Origin: Gottfriedia sp002574545
GTDB taxonomy: Bacteria; Bacillota; Bacilli; Bacillales; Bacillaceae_G
Length of the DNA: 64,000 bases
Direction: 5' to 3' (one strand)
NCBI GenBank assembly: GCA_052180195.1
Contig: CP197469.1
Positions 50,329 to 58,974 of this stretch are shown here, piece after piece. Position 1 is the stretch's first letter; every line of letters begins with the position of its first letter. Below the pieces are notes generated by a model. That model was given only the letters and a program-made list of their open reading frames with translations, was not told where the DNA came from and did no database searches. Position numbers and translations under genes: made by a program.

Positions 50329-52239
50329 ATGTTTTCTTATAATCGATTAAATAAAATATTTACCCTTTTATATACAAAATCTTTTGTACCGCAAAGTGAA
50401 TTGGCTGAACTTTTCAATGTTTCTAGCCGAACGATTCGTAATGATATAAATGAACTGAACGAAGAATTGAAAAAATATCATGGGCAAATTATTTTGGTTC
50501 GTGGACAAGGATACAGTTTGCAAAAAAAAGAAATACTTTCAGAAATTCATAATAGAATCACTACAGAAAGCCACCATGCGTACAATCATTTAGAAACTTC
50601 TGAAGAGCGTATAAAAGAACTGTTAACATTACTGCTTTTTAGTGAGGATTATCTTTCGTTGGATGAACTTTGTGACACCCTATTTGTTGGTCGGACAACC
50701 TTGCTTGGCTATATGCGGCAAATTAAAGGTTTACTTAAAAAATACAATTTAACAATTAAAGCAAAGACAAATATCGGCTATAAAATTTTTGGAGATGAAA
50801 AGAACATCCGAAGTTGTATTTCAGAGCAATTAATCAACAAAAATTCAACTAATTACATTACATCTTTTACACCATCTGAGCAAAAGTTATTTAAAAATCT
50901 CGAATTGGATGAAATAGCACAAGTTACAATGAAGTTTTTCCCACCAGATATTTTTCTAATTTCTGATTTTCATAGAAAAAATTTTATTATTCATTTAGCA
51001 ATTAGTATTACGAGAATGCAAAATGATTGTGCTCTAACTGAAAATATTCCTCCTACTATTCTAATGGATATGAATTTCCAAGATGCAATGGAGCAGTTAA
51101 TAAATTATCTGGAAGAACGATTTCATCTTACGTTTCCTTTAGGTGAAAGACGTTGGATCTATCTTCACTTTATCTCCAATATTCCTCAAAACATATTTAC
51201 GGATGAAGTCATTGAAGAAATAGAAGTATTAGTAGAACAAATAGTGGATAATATTTTTCAAATTTTTGATGTTGACTTAAGAAATGATCCTGTATTAAAA
51301 AAAGATTTGTTCCAGCACTTTTCTACTTATCTACCAGTAAAAGAAATTTTAAAAGAGAAGAACAATCCTTTATTGGATACTATTAAGCAAGCATATCCCT
51401 ACGCTTTTCAATTAACACTTTTGGCCATGGAAAAAACACATGTATTTCATAAATATAATTTAAATGAAGACGAAATTGGTTATGTTGCTCTACATATCGC
51501 TTCTTCTTTAGAGCGAAACAAAGAAACCATCGTCAAAAAGAAGAAAATTCTTTTGGTTTGTGGACAAGGCACATCTACAAGCAGATTAGTAGAAACCATT
51601 CTTTATAAGGAATTTAGAGATCGAGTGGAGATTATTGATACAGTTTCTTATGCTGTATTTCAATTAAAAGGAGAACAACAAGCCGATTTTATCGTTTCCA
51701 CCATTCCAATTTCCAATGCAAAAGTTCCGGTTGTAGAGGTGGACTTTCTGTCGTTAAAAAAAGGGATTGAAGTGATAAAAAAAATGCTTAGCAACGATAA
51801 TCGTAGTAGCGAATTGATTAAGTTCTTTGATTCCTCTCTGTTTTTTGTTGGTAATAGGAAAATTAAACAAAGTGAATGCTTAAAGTATCTTAGCCAAGAG
51901 TTGGAAAATAAGGGATTTGTGTCAAATCAATTTTATCAAAAAGTAATGCAACGAGAGAAATTGTCGCCAACTAATATTACTTCATCCATAGCCATTCCCC
52001 ATGCGATGGTTGAAAATATAACAGAATCAAAGATTGCAGTTTATATTTCAGAAGAACCAATCCAATGGAGCGAAGGAAATTATGTAAATATTGTTTTTTT
52101 ATTAGCAATTGCAGAAAGTGACAAAAAGGGATTTGAGCTATTTTTTGAAAAATTATATGAAGTAATGAGTTATCCAAAAGTTGAAAAGAAAATTATGTCG
52201 GCAAAAACTTTTGAAGAGTTTCTTTTTCAATTTGCATAA
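50329..52239 (+). CDS. PRD-containing transcriptional activator with EIIB and EIIA domains (MtlR/UlaR-like)
   Basis: A 636-residue regulator with modules in order: N-terminal HTH ('AELFNVSSRTIRNDINELNEEL'), a second HTH/Mga-like region (about 90-150), two PTS regulation domains (about 175-395; candidate phospho-His 222, 280, 330 and 389), an EIIB-Gat-like domain with Cys411 in 'LLVCGQGTSTS', and an EIIA-2 domain with His558 in 'SIAIPHAM'. It is divergent from, and presumably controls, the neighbouring PTS operon, sensing PTS phosphorylation state. ATG follows GGGGTCTCCT. Normal family length. Confidence 0.93.
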   Translation: MFSYNRLNKIFTLLYTKSFVPQSELAELFNVSSRTIRNDINELNEELKKYHGQIILVRGQGYSLQKKEILSEIHNRITTESHHAYNHLETSEERIKELLTLLLFSEDYLSLDELCDTLFVGRTTLLGYMRQIKGLLKKYNLTIKAKTNIGYKIFGDEKNIRSCISEQLINKNSTNYITSFTPSEQKLFKNLELDEIAQVTMKFFPPDIFLISDFHRKNFIIHLAISITRMQNDCALTENIPPTILMDMNFQDAMEQLINYLEERFHLTFPLGERRWIYLHFISNIPQNIFTDEVIEEIEVLVEQIVDNIFQIFDVDLRNDPVLKKDLFQHFSTYLPVKEILKEKNNPLLDTIKQAYPYAFQLTLLAMEKTHVFHKYNLNEDEIGYVALHIASSLERNKETIVKKKKILLVCGQGTSTSRLVETILYKEFRDRVEIIDTVSYAVFQLKGEQQADFIVSTIPISNAKVPVVEVDFLSLKKGIEVIKKMLSNDNRSSELIKFFDSSLFFVGNRKIKQSECLKYLSQELENKGFVSNQFYQKVMQREKLSPTNITSSIAIPHAMVENITESKIAVYISEEPIQWSEGNYVNIVFLLAIAESDKKGFELFFEKLYEVMSYPKVEKKIMSAKTFEEFLFQFA

Positions 52240-52248
52240 GGAGAGTTG

Positions 52249-52270
52249 AAAGGTTAAAAGCTAACCTTTT
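52249..52270 (+). terminator. Probable terminator of the PRD regulator gene
   Basis: An 8-bp stem (AAAGGTTA with TAACCTTT) has a 5-nt loop and ends in four T. It lies 9 bp after the stop. Confidence 0.6.
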
Positions 52271-52332
52271 GACTCCCATTCCGTCTTACGTCTATCCTAT
52301 TTTGTTAAATGCTTCACTACAAAGTAAATTAT

Positions 52333-52797
52333 TTAAATTTCTTTTAATAAATACTCATCAATCCTTTTCCTATAAGTTTCATCAAACTCATACAAATAAT
52401 TAAGTTTACCATCCTTAAAAAGATAGATTACTCTATGATCTTTCGTTTGATATTCTCTAATGTTAAGATTGTTTACTATTCTATTTCTTGCCTTCCTGCC
52501 TCCTTCGTAATCTATGTCACTTGATGAATAAATACTTACTTTTATATCATGTGAAAGCTGCACATCTATATGTGGAGAAAGAACTCCATCGTCTACTAGA
52601 TATACATTTTCCACTCCAAATCCTGATGGAATAAGTATAGTTTGGTTACTATTTAATTTTTTACTTATTTCATTTACCTCTATTTTGCTTTTTATGTCTG
52701 TGTTTGGTAGGAAAAACATAATGAATAAATAGATAATTAAACCGACCCCTACCATTAAAATAAACGACAAGAATACGATCTTTAGCTTCATTTTCAA
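52333..52797 (-). CDS. Hypothetical membrane-anchored protein, 154 aa
   Basis: One N-terminal transmembrane segment ('IVFLSFILMVGVGLIIYLFIMFFL') and an extracytoplasmic beta-rich domain. The pattern 'IPSGFGVENVYLVDDGVLSPHIDVQLSHDIKVSIYSSSDIDY...REYQTKDHRVIYLFKDGKLNYLYEFDETYRK' suggests a compact surface domain. No recognised family. It is monocistronic. Confidence 0.5.
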   Translation of the reverse strand: MKMKLKIVFLSFILMVGVGLIIYLFIMFFLPNTDIKSKIEVNEISKKLNSNQTILIPSGFGVENVYLVDDGVLSPHIDVQLSHDIKVSIYSSSDIDYEGGRKARNRIVNNLNIREYQTKDHRVIYLFKDGKLNYLYEFDETYRKRIDEYLLKEI

Positions 52798-52903
52798 ACC
52801 TCACATCATAATTAAAATTGTTCCTCTTGTGAAAACACTAACATAGTTATTCTCATATTAATCAAAGTAATTTTGAACTTAATATGAAGGTTTTACAATG
52901 AAA

Positions 52904-52935
52904 AAAAGAGCATCCCCCAAAAGATCCTCTTTTTA
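52904..52935 (-). terminator. Terminator of the WYL regulator gene
   Basis: An 11-bp stem with one mismatch (52904-52914 with 52923-52934) lies between A and T runs, 10 bp after the stop. Confidence 0.8.
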
Positions 52936-52943
52936 GTAAAAAT

Positions 52944-53933
52944 TTATTGTTGCAAATTCATACTATACAATTTACTCATCTCAAAAATTTGCTCTTGAAC
53001 TTTCTCAATTACTGAAGGTGGACTAATCACCTGAGCATCCTTTCCCCATGTTAAGATCCAAGTAATCAAACCATCACTAATCGCAGCTTTAGTCGTTAAA
53101 ATGAAATGGTCCTCATCCACTTGCTGTATATTGGCCTTTAATCCAAATCGGTCTAATACTACATTTAATAAGCCTTTTTTAAACTTGATTTTTACATAAT
53201 CAGGTTCTCCTGCAAACATATTAAAAACTGTACTTAAATATTCATCTACGTTAAAGCGTTCATCTTGAAATTTCTCTTCCGTTTTCTTAACTTTTCTCAT
53301 TCGGTCTACGCGGAAATGTCTAAGCTGATCATCGGGTAAATTTCTTGTAATTAAGTAATAGTAATCATTTGACCAAATTACTGCGAGTGGCTTTACTGTA
53401 TATTCTTTTCCATCATGGCTTAATTCAAATTTTTTGTTAAAATTATATCGGCCATATTGAAAGGTAAGTAATTTTTTCTCGGCGATCGCTTGATGAATTT
53501 GATCGATTGAGAAGTGAATTCGGTTGCTTTCACTTTTAATGGCTGTATCTGGGATAATGCCATTGTGAAGCTTTTTGGCTTCGTTTTCACTTGTAAGTTT
53601 TTTTAATTTATCTATGATCTTTTTTGTTTCTTGTTTGTTTAAAAATCTTGAAGCTGTAACAGCATCGACTAATAATCGGAGTTCATGTAATTCAAATAGT
53701 CTTTCCTGATGACTATATGTAGTTGCCTTACCATCTGAAGCGTTTTCAATTACATCAAAACCAACATCCACTAATACCGATATATCTTTTAAAAACGTAT
53801 TTTTACTATACGAAAAGTCCTCTTCACCTGCTGCTAATCTCTTTTTTATCTCATCAAAAGTAAACTCATGATCAATATCTGTCTTACTTTCTAATAGTTT
53901 CATTAGTTTATAAAAACGTTCACGGTTTTCCAT
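52944..53933 (-). CDS. WYL-domain transcriptional regulator
   Basis: A 329-residue DeoR-like winged-helix/WYL protein. The N-terminal winged helix (about 1-65) is followed by a helical linker ('LFELHELRLLVDAVTASRFLNKQETKKIIDKLKKL'). The WYL domain proper is around 'AIAEKKLLTFQYGRYNFNKKFELSHDGKEYTVKPLAVIWSNDYYYLITRN' and 'LRHFRVDRMRKV', and a WCX C-terminal extension follows. WYL domains sense nucleic-acid or nucleotide ligands in stress and phage defence contexts. No obvious target gene is adjacent. Confidence 0.9.
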   Translation of the reverse strand: MENRERFYKLMKLLESKTDIDHEFTFDEIKKRLAAGEEDFSYSKNTFLKDISVLVDVGFDVIENASDGKATTYSHQERLFELHELRLLVDAVTASRFLNKQETKKIIDKLKKLTSENEAKKLHNGIIPDTAIKSESNRIHFSIDQIHQAIAEKKLLTFQYGRYNFNKKFELSHDGKEYTVKPLAVIWSNDYYYLITRNLPDDQLRHFRVDRMRKVKKTEEKFQDERFNVDEYLSTVFNMFAGEPDYVKIKFKKGLLNVVLDRFGLKANIQQVDEDHFILTTKAAISDGLITWILTWGKDAQVISPPSVIEKVQEQIFEMSKLYSMNLQQ

Positions 53934-54034
53934 GGATTCCTCCGTTTATTAGTAAAATTCAAAAGATGTATTTAATATGTAACTTAATCTAATTTTAACA
54001 TATTTAATTAGTAAAAATGATGGTTTTTTACTAG

Positions 54035-54088
54035 AAAAGTACCCTATAGAGTAGCTTATAATAACTGTCTACTCAAAAGGGTACTTTT
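54035..54088 (-). terminator. Terminator of the 151-aa gene
   Basis: An 11-bp outer stem (54035-54045 with 54078-54088) has an inner GAGTAG/CTACTC helix. The flanks are A/T runs, and it lies 31 bp after the stop. Confidence 0.8.
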
Positions 54089-54118
54089 TAAGATGGAGAA
54101 GCTTTTATTAGTTTGATT

Positions 54119-54574
54119 TTATTCATCAGCATAGTCCTTATAAATTGTAACAAACTCCCTTTGGGCTATTATTAAGTCCCTCGGAGTTTTTATATCACTT
54201 AGTGTAATTTCGCGTTTTTGACTAATTGGTAAGTCTTCCTCAGAATTCCATGAAGCAAATAACTCTATTACGCCACTTTCATTAACAGCTTCTTTAATGT
54301 ATTCATATAAAATCTTTAAACATTTATCACCTTCTGGAGTAATCCGTTTATCTCCTTTCATTAGAACTTGTTGAGACATCATACATACTTGATGCTTATA
54401 TTGGAAGTGTTTAGAGAAACTAAACATCCTTTTTTCCTCTTGATCATAATTCCTTTCGATATATAAATGTGTAAAATCTAGTTCATTTGCATAAACATTA
54501 GGAGAAATAGGATTGCCACCAAAGGAACCTTCTTTCAGTCGCATTGGTGAAGAAATATAATGATATTGTGTCAT
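54119..54574 (-). CDS. Hypothetical protein, 151 aa
   Basis: A soluble protein. 'HYISSPMRLKEGSFGGNPISPNVYANELDFTHLYIERNYD', then 'FSKHFQYKHQVCMMSQQVLMKGDKR', looks like a conserved Bacillus protein, but I do not recognise its family. The C-terminal 'LSDIKTPRDLIIAQREFVTIYKD' is helical. Strong AGGAGG site and its own terminator support a real gene. No clear functional partner nearby. Confidence 0.6.
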   Translation of the reverse strand: MTQYHYISSPMRLKEGSFGGNPISPNVYANELDFTHLYIERNYDQEEKRMFSFSKHFQYKHQVCMMSQQVLMKGDKRITPEGDKCLKILYEYIKEAVNESGVIELFASWNSEEDLPISQKREITLSDIKTPRDLIIAQREFVTIYKDYADE

Positions 54575-54875
54575 GAATAAATCCTCCTTTTCTAATTAAC
54601 AACTCTTGGTTTTATGTGAAAATTTTAACTTAGTAATTTGGAAGAATATTATGCTATTTATGATAAAATATTGAATTTTTTTAGTGAAAGTTTACGAACT
54701 GCTTCTTTATTTTCATAGTATCTTTGCTTATAGGTTTTTAGTACAAAAGCCCTCGTCCAAAAAGCCTAAATATTAATTTAGCGTGATAATAAAATGTAAA
54801 CAAGCATACACATTAAATATTGATTCCCAAAATTCTCCACTTTACATATTCAAAAAATTGTACAGGAGGTCAGGA
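54575..54875. other. 301-bp upstream region of the glutamine transporter operon
   Basis: No gene seen. An open frame runs into glnQ from 54783 but lacks a ribosome binding site and family similarity. Promoter elements were not assigned with confidence. Confidence 0.35.
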
Positions 54876-55604
54876 ATGATTGAATTTAAACATGTAAATA
54901 AGTTCTATGGCGATTTTCAAGTCTTGAAAGATATTAATCTTACAATTAATAAAGGTGAAGTTGTTGTTGTCATTGGTCCGTCTGGTTCTGGTAAGAGTAC
55001 TTTGCTGCGTTGTATCAATCATCTGGAATCGATTAATGACGGGACACTGACGGTTAGTGGGATTTCTGTTGGGGATAAAAAAACAGATCTCAATAAGTTA
55101 AGGCGAAATATTGGAATGGTTTTTCAGCATTTTTATTTGTATCCGCACAAAACTGTGCTTGAAAATATTACGCTAGCTCCTATGAAAGCGCTGGGTCAAT
55201 CTAGAGAAGAGGCTGATGAAATAGCCAAGCATTTTCTTGAGAAGGTTGGCATTTTAGAGAAGGCGAAATCGTATCCTTCCCAGCTTTCTGGTGGTCAGCA
55301 ACAACGTGTAGCAATAGCTCGCGGGCTTGCGATGAAACCGGATATTATGCTTTTTGATGAACCTACCTCAGCACTTGATCCTGAGATGATTGGTGAAGTG
55401 CTAGATGTTATGAAGACTCTTGCTAAGGAAGGCATGACGATGGTTGTCGTGACTCATGAGATGGGCTTTGCCAAAGAGGTAGCCGACCGAATCGTCTTTA
55501 TGGACGAGGGTCGCATATTAGAAGAAGCAACTCCGGCTGAGTTTTATGAGAACCCACGTGAAGAACGGGCTCGCTTATTTCTTAGTCGTATATTAAATCA
55601 TTAA
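54876..55604 (+). CDS. glnQ: Polar amino acid (glutamine) ABC transporter ATP-binding protein GlnQ
   Basis: A 242-residue ATPase. Walker A is 'GPSGSGKSTLLRCIN', signature 'LSGGQQQRVAIARGLA', Walker B 'IMLFDEPTSALDPEM' and the H-loop 'VVTHEMGFAKEVADR'. ATG 54876 follows AGGAGG; the 31 extra upstream codons are rejected. It heads the four-gene operon glnQ-glnH-permease-permease. Confidence 0.94.
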   Translation: MIEFKHVNKFYGDFQVLKDINLTINKGEVVVVIGPSGSGKSTLLRCINHLESINDGTLTVSGISVGDKKTDLNKLRRNIGMVFQHFYLYPHKTVLENITLAPMKALGQSREEADEIAKHFLEKVGILEKAKSYPSQLSGGQQQRVAIARGLAMKPDIMLFDEPTSALDPEMIGEVLDVMKTLAKEGMTMVVVTHEMGFAKEVADRIVFMDEGRILEEATPAEFYENPREERARLFLSRILNH

Positions 55605-55619
55605 TTGGGAGGTAATGGA

Positions 55620-56417
55620 ATGTTTCTAAAAAAATTCATGAAAATGGCATTAGTTTCAGCTACAGCCGCCTTAGTTCTTGCAGGTTGTGGTAGTAAGGAT
55701 GATTCAAAAAGCAAAGATGCTCTTGCACGCATTAAGGATGATAAGAAAATCGTATTTGGTGTAAAATATGACACTCGTTTATTTGGATTGAAAAACCCAT
55801 CAACAGGTAAAGTAGAAGGATTTGATATTGACCTTTCCAAAGCACTTGCTAAAGAAATGTTTGGTGATGATGTTAAACCTGAGTACATAGAGGTTACGTC
55901 AAAAACGAGGGTTGGTCTCTTAAATAATGGTAAAGTTGATGCAGTAGTCGCAACAATGACCATTAATGAAGAACGTAAAAAAGAAGTAGATTTTACGGAT
56001 GTTTACTTTAATGCAGGACAATCTTTACTTGTGAAAAAAGGCAGTAAAGTTCACGGACTTGCTGACTTGAAAAAAGGGACAAAGGTACTTGCTGTTAAAG
56101 GGTCTACATCTGCTGTAAATATTCGTCAGAAAGCTCCTGAAACAACAGTACTTGAATTCGAAAACTATGCTGAAGCTTTCACAGCTTTAAAAGCTGGTAA
56201 AGGTGATGCCTTAACAACTGATGATTCAATCCTTTATGGAATGAAAGAAGAAGATCCTACATTTGAATTAGTAGGTGGAACTTTTACAGAAGAGCCTTAT
56301 GGAATCGCTGTTAAGAAAGGAAATAAGGAGCTTGTAGATGCATTAAATAAAGCATTAAAAAGCCTGAAAGATTCAGGTAAATACGATGAAATTAAAAATA
56401 AATGGATTAAAAATTAA
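55620..56417 (+). CDS. glnH: Glutamine/polar amino acid ABC transporter substrate-binding lipoprotein GlnH
   Basis: A protein of about 265 residues in binding-protein family 3. The lipoprotein signal ends in 'ALVLAGC'. Ligand-binding pattern 'KIVFGVKYDTRLFGLKNPSTGKVEGFDIDLSKALAKEMFG' and 'VDAVVATMTINEERKKEVDFTDVYFNAGQSLLVKK' are classic for glutamine/glutamate-type receptors. ATG 55620 has GGGAGG 7 nt upstream. It captures the amino acid outside the cell and feeds the two permeases. Confidence 0.94.
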   Translation: MFLKKFMKMALVSATAALVLAGCGSKDDSKSKDALARIKDDKKIVFGVKYDTRLFGLKNPSTGKVEGFDIDLSKALAKEMFGDDVKPEYIEVTSKTRVGLLNNGKVDAVVATMTINEERKKEVDFTDVYFNAGQSLLVKKGSKVHGLADLKKGTKVLAVKGSTSAVNIRQKAPETTVLEFENYAEAFTALKAGKGDALTTDDSILYGMKEEDPTFELVGGTFTEEPYGIAVKKGNKELVDALNKALKSLKDSGKYDEIKNKWIKN

Positions 56418-56428
56418 TGATTGGATCT

Positions 56429-56459
56429 GCAGAGTCCGTAATTTTACGGACCTGCTTTT
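56429..56459 (+). terminator. Attenuating hairpin between glnH and the permease genes
   Basis: GCAG/CTGC and GTCCGTA/TACGGAC helices (11 bp with one bulged A) form a hairpin followed by TTTTC. It sits inside the operon, so it likely lets most transcripts stop after glnH, giving more binding protein than permease, or it stabilises the upstream mRNA. Confidence 0.65.
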
Positions 56460-56482
56460 CCTACTAATTAGGAGGAAATCCT

Positions 56483-57121
56483 TTGATTGATTTCTCGATA
56501 CTAACAGAACATATGGAATATTTTTTAGAAGGATTACGAGTCACCATTTTAACTAGTTTAATCGCTTTATTATGTAGCTTTATTTTAGGAACCATCATTG
56601 CTGTTATGCGAATTGCTCCAATTAAACCACTTAACTGGTTAGGCTCGGTTTATGTTGAATTTATCCGTAACATCCCAGTACTCGTGATCGTGTTTTTCAC
56701 TTACTTAGCTGGAAGCTTTAGTGGAATGATCGCAGGAACAATCGGACTGACCATCTATACAGCAGCCTTCATATCCGAAGCAATCCGTGCAGGCATCCTC
56801 TCTGTTCCAAAAGGACAAATAGAAGCCGCCCGCTCGACAGGTTTAAGTTACGGACAGGCAATGAGATTAATTATACTTCCCCAGGCGATCAAAATCGTAA
56901 TCCCTCCCCTTGGCAACCAATTTCTAAATCTAGTAAAAAACTCATCTTTATTAGCAGTCGTAGCTGGTGGAGATTTAATGTATCAAGGCGACCTAATCTC
57001 TGCAATGACTTACGTAACATTTGATACTTATATTTTCGTAGCCTTATTTTACTTAGTTTTAACGATTCCTTTAAGTATCGGTGTGGGGTATTTAGAAAAA
57101 CGCTTAGCTAGAAGTAATTAA
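56483..57121 (+). CDS. glnM: Polar amino acid ABC transporter permease (GlnM/GlnP type)
   Basis: A 212-residue permease with about five helices. The opening 'YFLEGLRVTILTSLIALLCSFILGTIIAVMRI', then 'VYVEFIRNIPVLVIVFFTY', and the EAA loop 'IEAARSTGLSYGQAMRLIILPQAIKIVIPPLGNQF' are HisM/GlnP-family hallmarks. It starts with TTG after GGAGGAAATCC. It forms a heterodimer with the next gene product. Confidence 0.9.
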   Translation: MIDFSILTEHMEYFLEGLRVTILTSLIALLCSFILGTIIAVMRIAPIKPLNWLGSVYVEFIRNIPVLVIVFFTYLAGSFSGMIAGTIGLTIYTAAFISEAIRAGILSVPKGQIEAARSTGLSYGQAMRLIILPQAIKIVIPPLGNQFLNLVKNSSLLAVVAGGDLMYQGDLISAMTYVTFDTYIFVALFYLVLTIPLSIGVGYLEKRLARSN

Positions 57122-57133
57122 GGAGGTGCATAG

Positions 57134-57796
57134 ATGGATTTTCTGCATTCGTTCGCTGATGTATACACACTTGATCATATAAAATTTTTACTAGAAGGAT
57201 TTTGGGTCACCCTTAAGGTCGCTGCCATTTCAATTTTACTTAGTTTTATTATTGGTGGACTTATTGGTACGCTTAGATATACGAAGATTCCTGTTGTGAC
57301 TCAATTACTAACCGCGATTGTTGAGATCATTCGGAATCTGCCTCTGTTACTGATTATTTTCTTTACTTATTTTGCTCTACCGGAAATCGGGATTGAAATG
57401 AAAATAATCACAGCCACAATCGCAGCATTGACGGTTTTTGAATCAGCAATGATATCAGAAATTATTCGAAGTGGCTTAAACTCGATTGAAAAAGGACAGA
57501 TCGAAGCAGCACGTGCATCTGGACTGAATTATATCCAGACATTGCGTCACATCGTTCTGCCCCAAGCATTGAGACGAATGGTTCCGCCGCTTGTTAGTCA
57601 GTTTATTTCTTTACTTAAAGATACGTGTTTAGCTGTTGTTATTGCGTTACCGGATTTATTGCATAATGGACAGATTATTTATGCGCAGAAGGAATCTTAT
57701 GTGGTCCCTGTTATGGTGATCGTTTCATTGATGTATTTTATTGTGAATTATGTTTTGTCGTTGGTTGCGCGTAGGTTGGAGATAAAGCAGTCATGA
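57134..57796 (+). CDS. glnP: Polar amino acid ABC transporter permease (GlnP type)
   Basis: A 220-residue permease. 'KFLLEGFWVTLKVAAISILLSFIIGGLIGTLRYT', 'IVEIIRNLPLLLIIFFTYFALP' and the EAA loop 'IEAARASGLNYIQTLRHIVLPQALRRMVPPL' match HisM/GlnP. It starts with ATG after AAGGAGG and lies 12 bp after glnM. With GlnQ and GlnH it completes a high-affinity importer. Confidence 0.92.
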   Translation: MDFLHSFADVYTLDHIKFLLEGFWVTLKVAAISILLSFIIGGLIGTLRYTKIPVVTQLLTAIVEIIRNLPLLLIIFFTYFALPEIGIEMKIITATIAALTVFESAMISEIIRSGLNSIEKGQIEAARASGLNYIQTLRHIVLPQALRRMVPPLVSQFISLLKDTCLAVVIALPDLLHNGQIIYAQKESYVVPVMVIVSLMYFIVNYVLSLVARRLEIKQS

Positions 57797-57797
57797 G

Positions 57798-57830
57798 AAA
57801 TCTGGTTCATTTATTGGGCCGGATTTTTTA
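57798..57830 (+). terminator. Terminator of the gln operon
   Basis: An 8-bp stem AAATCTGG/CCGGATTT (one G-T pair) is followed by a run of six T. It starts at the glnP stop codon. Confidence 0.75.
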
Positions 57831-57872
57831 AAATTTAAAAATAATTAAATTCACTCGATAGAAGGAAATAAA

Positions 57873-57912
57873 AAAATCCCCCTCTTAAATGAATCATATA
57901 TAGGAGGATTTT
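57873..57912 (-). terminator. Terminator of the small membrane protein genes
   Basis: An 11-bp stem with one wobble (57873-57883 with 57902-57912) has A/T-rich flanks. It lies 25 bp after the 54-aa gene stop. Confidence 0.7.
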
Positions 57913-57936
57913 ACATATCTTTAATGATTTCATCAA

Positions 57937-58101
57937 TTACATTCTTCCAATTAATACGATTATAAATGCTCCTAATCCTAATGATATAAGTAATAGTATA
58001 CTTGAAATAATTATAATATATTTTTGTTTTCTCATTAAACCAATAAATAAAGAAAATAATGAAAAAAGAAACATTAAAATAATAATAATTGAAATAGGCA
58101 T
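57937..58101 (-). CDS. Small membrane protein, 54 aa
   Basis: A short frame with a strong AAGGAGA site 8 nt before the ATG, and a terminator after it. It encodes two hydrophobic helices separated by a basic turn ('GLMRKQKY'), giving a hairpin membrane protein. No recognised family. It lies 16 bp after the 200-residue membrane protein gene and is probably cotranscribed with it. Confidence 0.6.
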   Translation of the reverse strand: MPISIIIILMFLFSLFSLFIGLMRKQKYIIIISSILLLISLGLGAFIIVLIGRM

Positions 58102-58117
58102 AGTAAATCTCCTTGAC

Positions 58118-58720
58118 TTAATACTTAGTTAGAATAGTTTGTAATACTTTCTCTTTATATATAATGAAAGTCATTTTAACATTTCTCTCTTTATCAAGAT
58201 ACGTTATCGTTTCTCCAATTTCTTCAAACGAGTGAATGTAGTTATTACCGTACTTATCTATAATAGTAGCTATATCATCTCCTTTTCCAATCCCTTTATT
58301 AGTTTTTAGTTTAGGATCTTCAGAAACAATACTATTAATTTTATTGTTTTTAGTTCCTATATATAGTTTCTTAAATTGATAGTTTCTATCATTTTCAATA
58401 GGAAGTATTACTACAATATCTGTGTGTTTAACTGTTCTACCATATTTACTTTTTAGATCTACCAATAGTTCAGGTGTAACTTGTTTATCAATCATAATTT
58501 CATTCATTCCTTCATTTTTTAGTGAAGTACTTTCTAGTAGTCTATTTTTTACTAAAATAGAAGTACGCTCAACAATGAAAAAACCTACTAATAGCAATAC
58601 AATAATTCCAAATAGTACAGTAATATACTTCCAGGGGATTAGTTTAAATAATAGATTCCCTAGAATTAGTAATAAAATTAAAACTAAGACTGTTAATATC
58701 ATTATTATTCTCCCGAACAT
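58118..58720 (-). CDS. Hypothetical membrane protein, 200 aa
   Basis: Two N-terminal transmembrane helices ('MILTVLVLILLLILGNLLF' and 'YITVLFGIIVLLLVGFFIV') and a soluble C-terminal domain from about residue 60. In that domain 'PELLVDLKSKYGRTVKHTDIVVILPIENDRNYQFKKLYIGTKNNKINSIV' and 'GIGKGDDIATIIDKYGNNYIHSFEEIGETITYLDKERNVKMTFIIYKEKV' suggest a beta-barrel or SmpA/OmlA-like fold. The family is not recognised. The Shine-Dalgarno sequence is weak, so the start is uncertain. Confidence 0.5.
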   Translation of the reverse strand: MFGRIIMILTVLVLILLLILGNLLFKLIPWKYITVLFGIIVLLLVGFFIVERTSILVKNRLLESTSLKNEGMNEIMIDKQVTPELLVDLKSKYGRTVKHTDIVVILPIENDRNYQFKKLYIGTKNNKINSIVSEDPKLKTNKGIGKGDDIATIIDKYGNNYIHSFEEIGETITYLDKERNVKMTFIIYKEKVLQTILTKY

Positions 58721-58963
58721 TTACGTAATGTAGGTATTCCATGAAACATAACTACAAGAAAATAGCGAAGACTTCTTGGATATAGCAGAGAAGCCATCTC
58801 TCTTCCACATCATTAAGTTGTTATTTATTAATCTTGTGATAGATGATTTAATGGCAAGTTCTATTAATGAATCTATTTTTTTCTCTGTTATACTATCAAA
58901 AGTATAAATTCTTACAAAAACAAGATTTCGATCATCATCCCAGTCTTGTGAACTACCCACCAC
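58721..58963 (-). CDS. Hypothetical protein, 80 aa, possibly a fragment beside an IS end
   Basis: This frame begins with GTG right next to the right end of the TnpB element and ends where the next gene starts. It has 'DDRNLVFVRIYTFDSITEKKIDSLIELAIKSSITRL', reminiscent of a small alpha/beta (tautomerase-like) fold, but the rest does not fit and I do not assign a family. There is no good ribosome binding site. It may be the tail of a gene interrupted by the insertion, or not expressed at all. Confidence 0.3.
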   Translation of the reverse strand: MVGSSQDWDDDRNLVFVRIYTFDSITEKKIDSLIELAIKSSITRLINNNLMMWKRDGFSAISKKSSLFSCSYVSWNTYIT

Positions 58964-58974
58964 TAGTTAACCTT

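Noticed and set aside
54783..54875. N-terminal extension of glnQ
   Set aside because: No ribosome binding site at the first ATG, while ATG 54876 has a perfect one and begins the conserved ATPase domain.
55601..55963. 120-residue minus-strand frame
   Set aside because: Shadow of glnH on the opposite strand.
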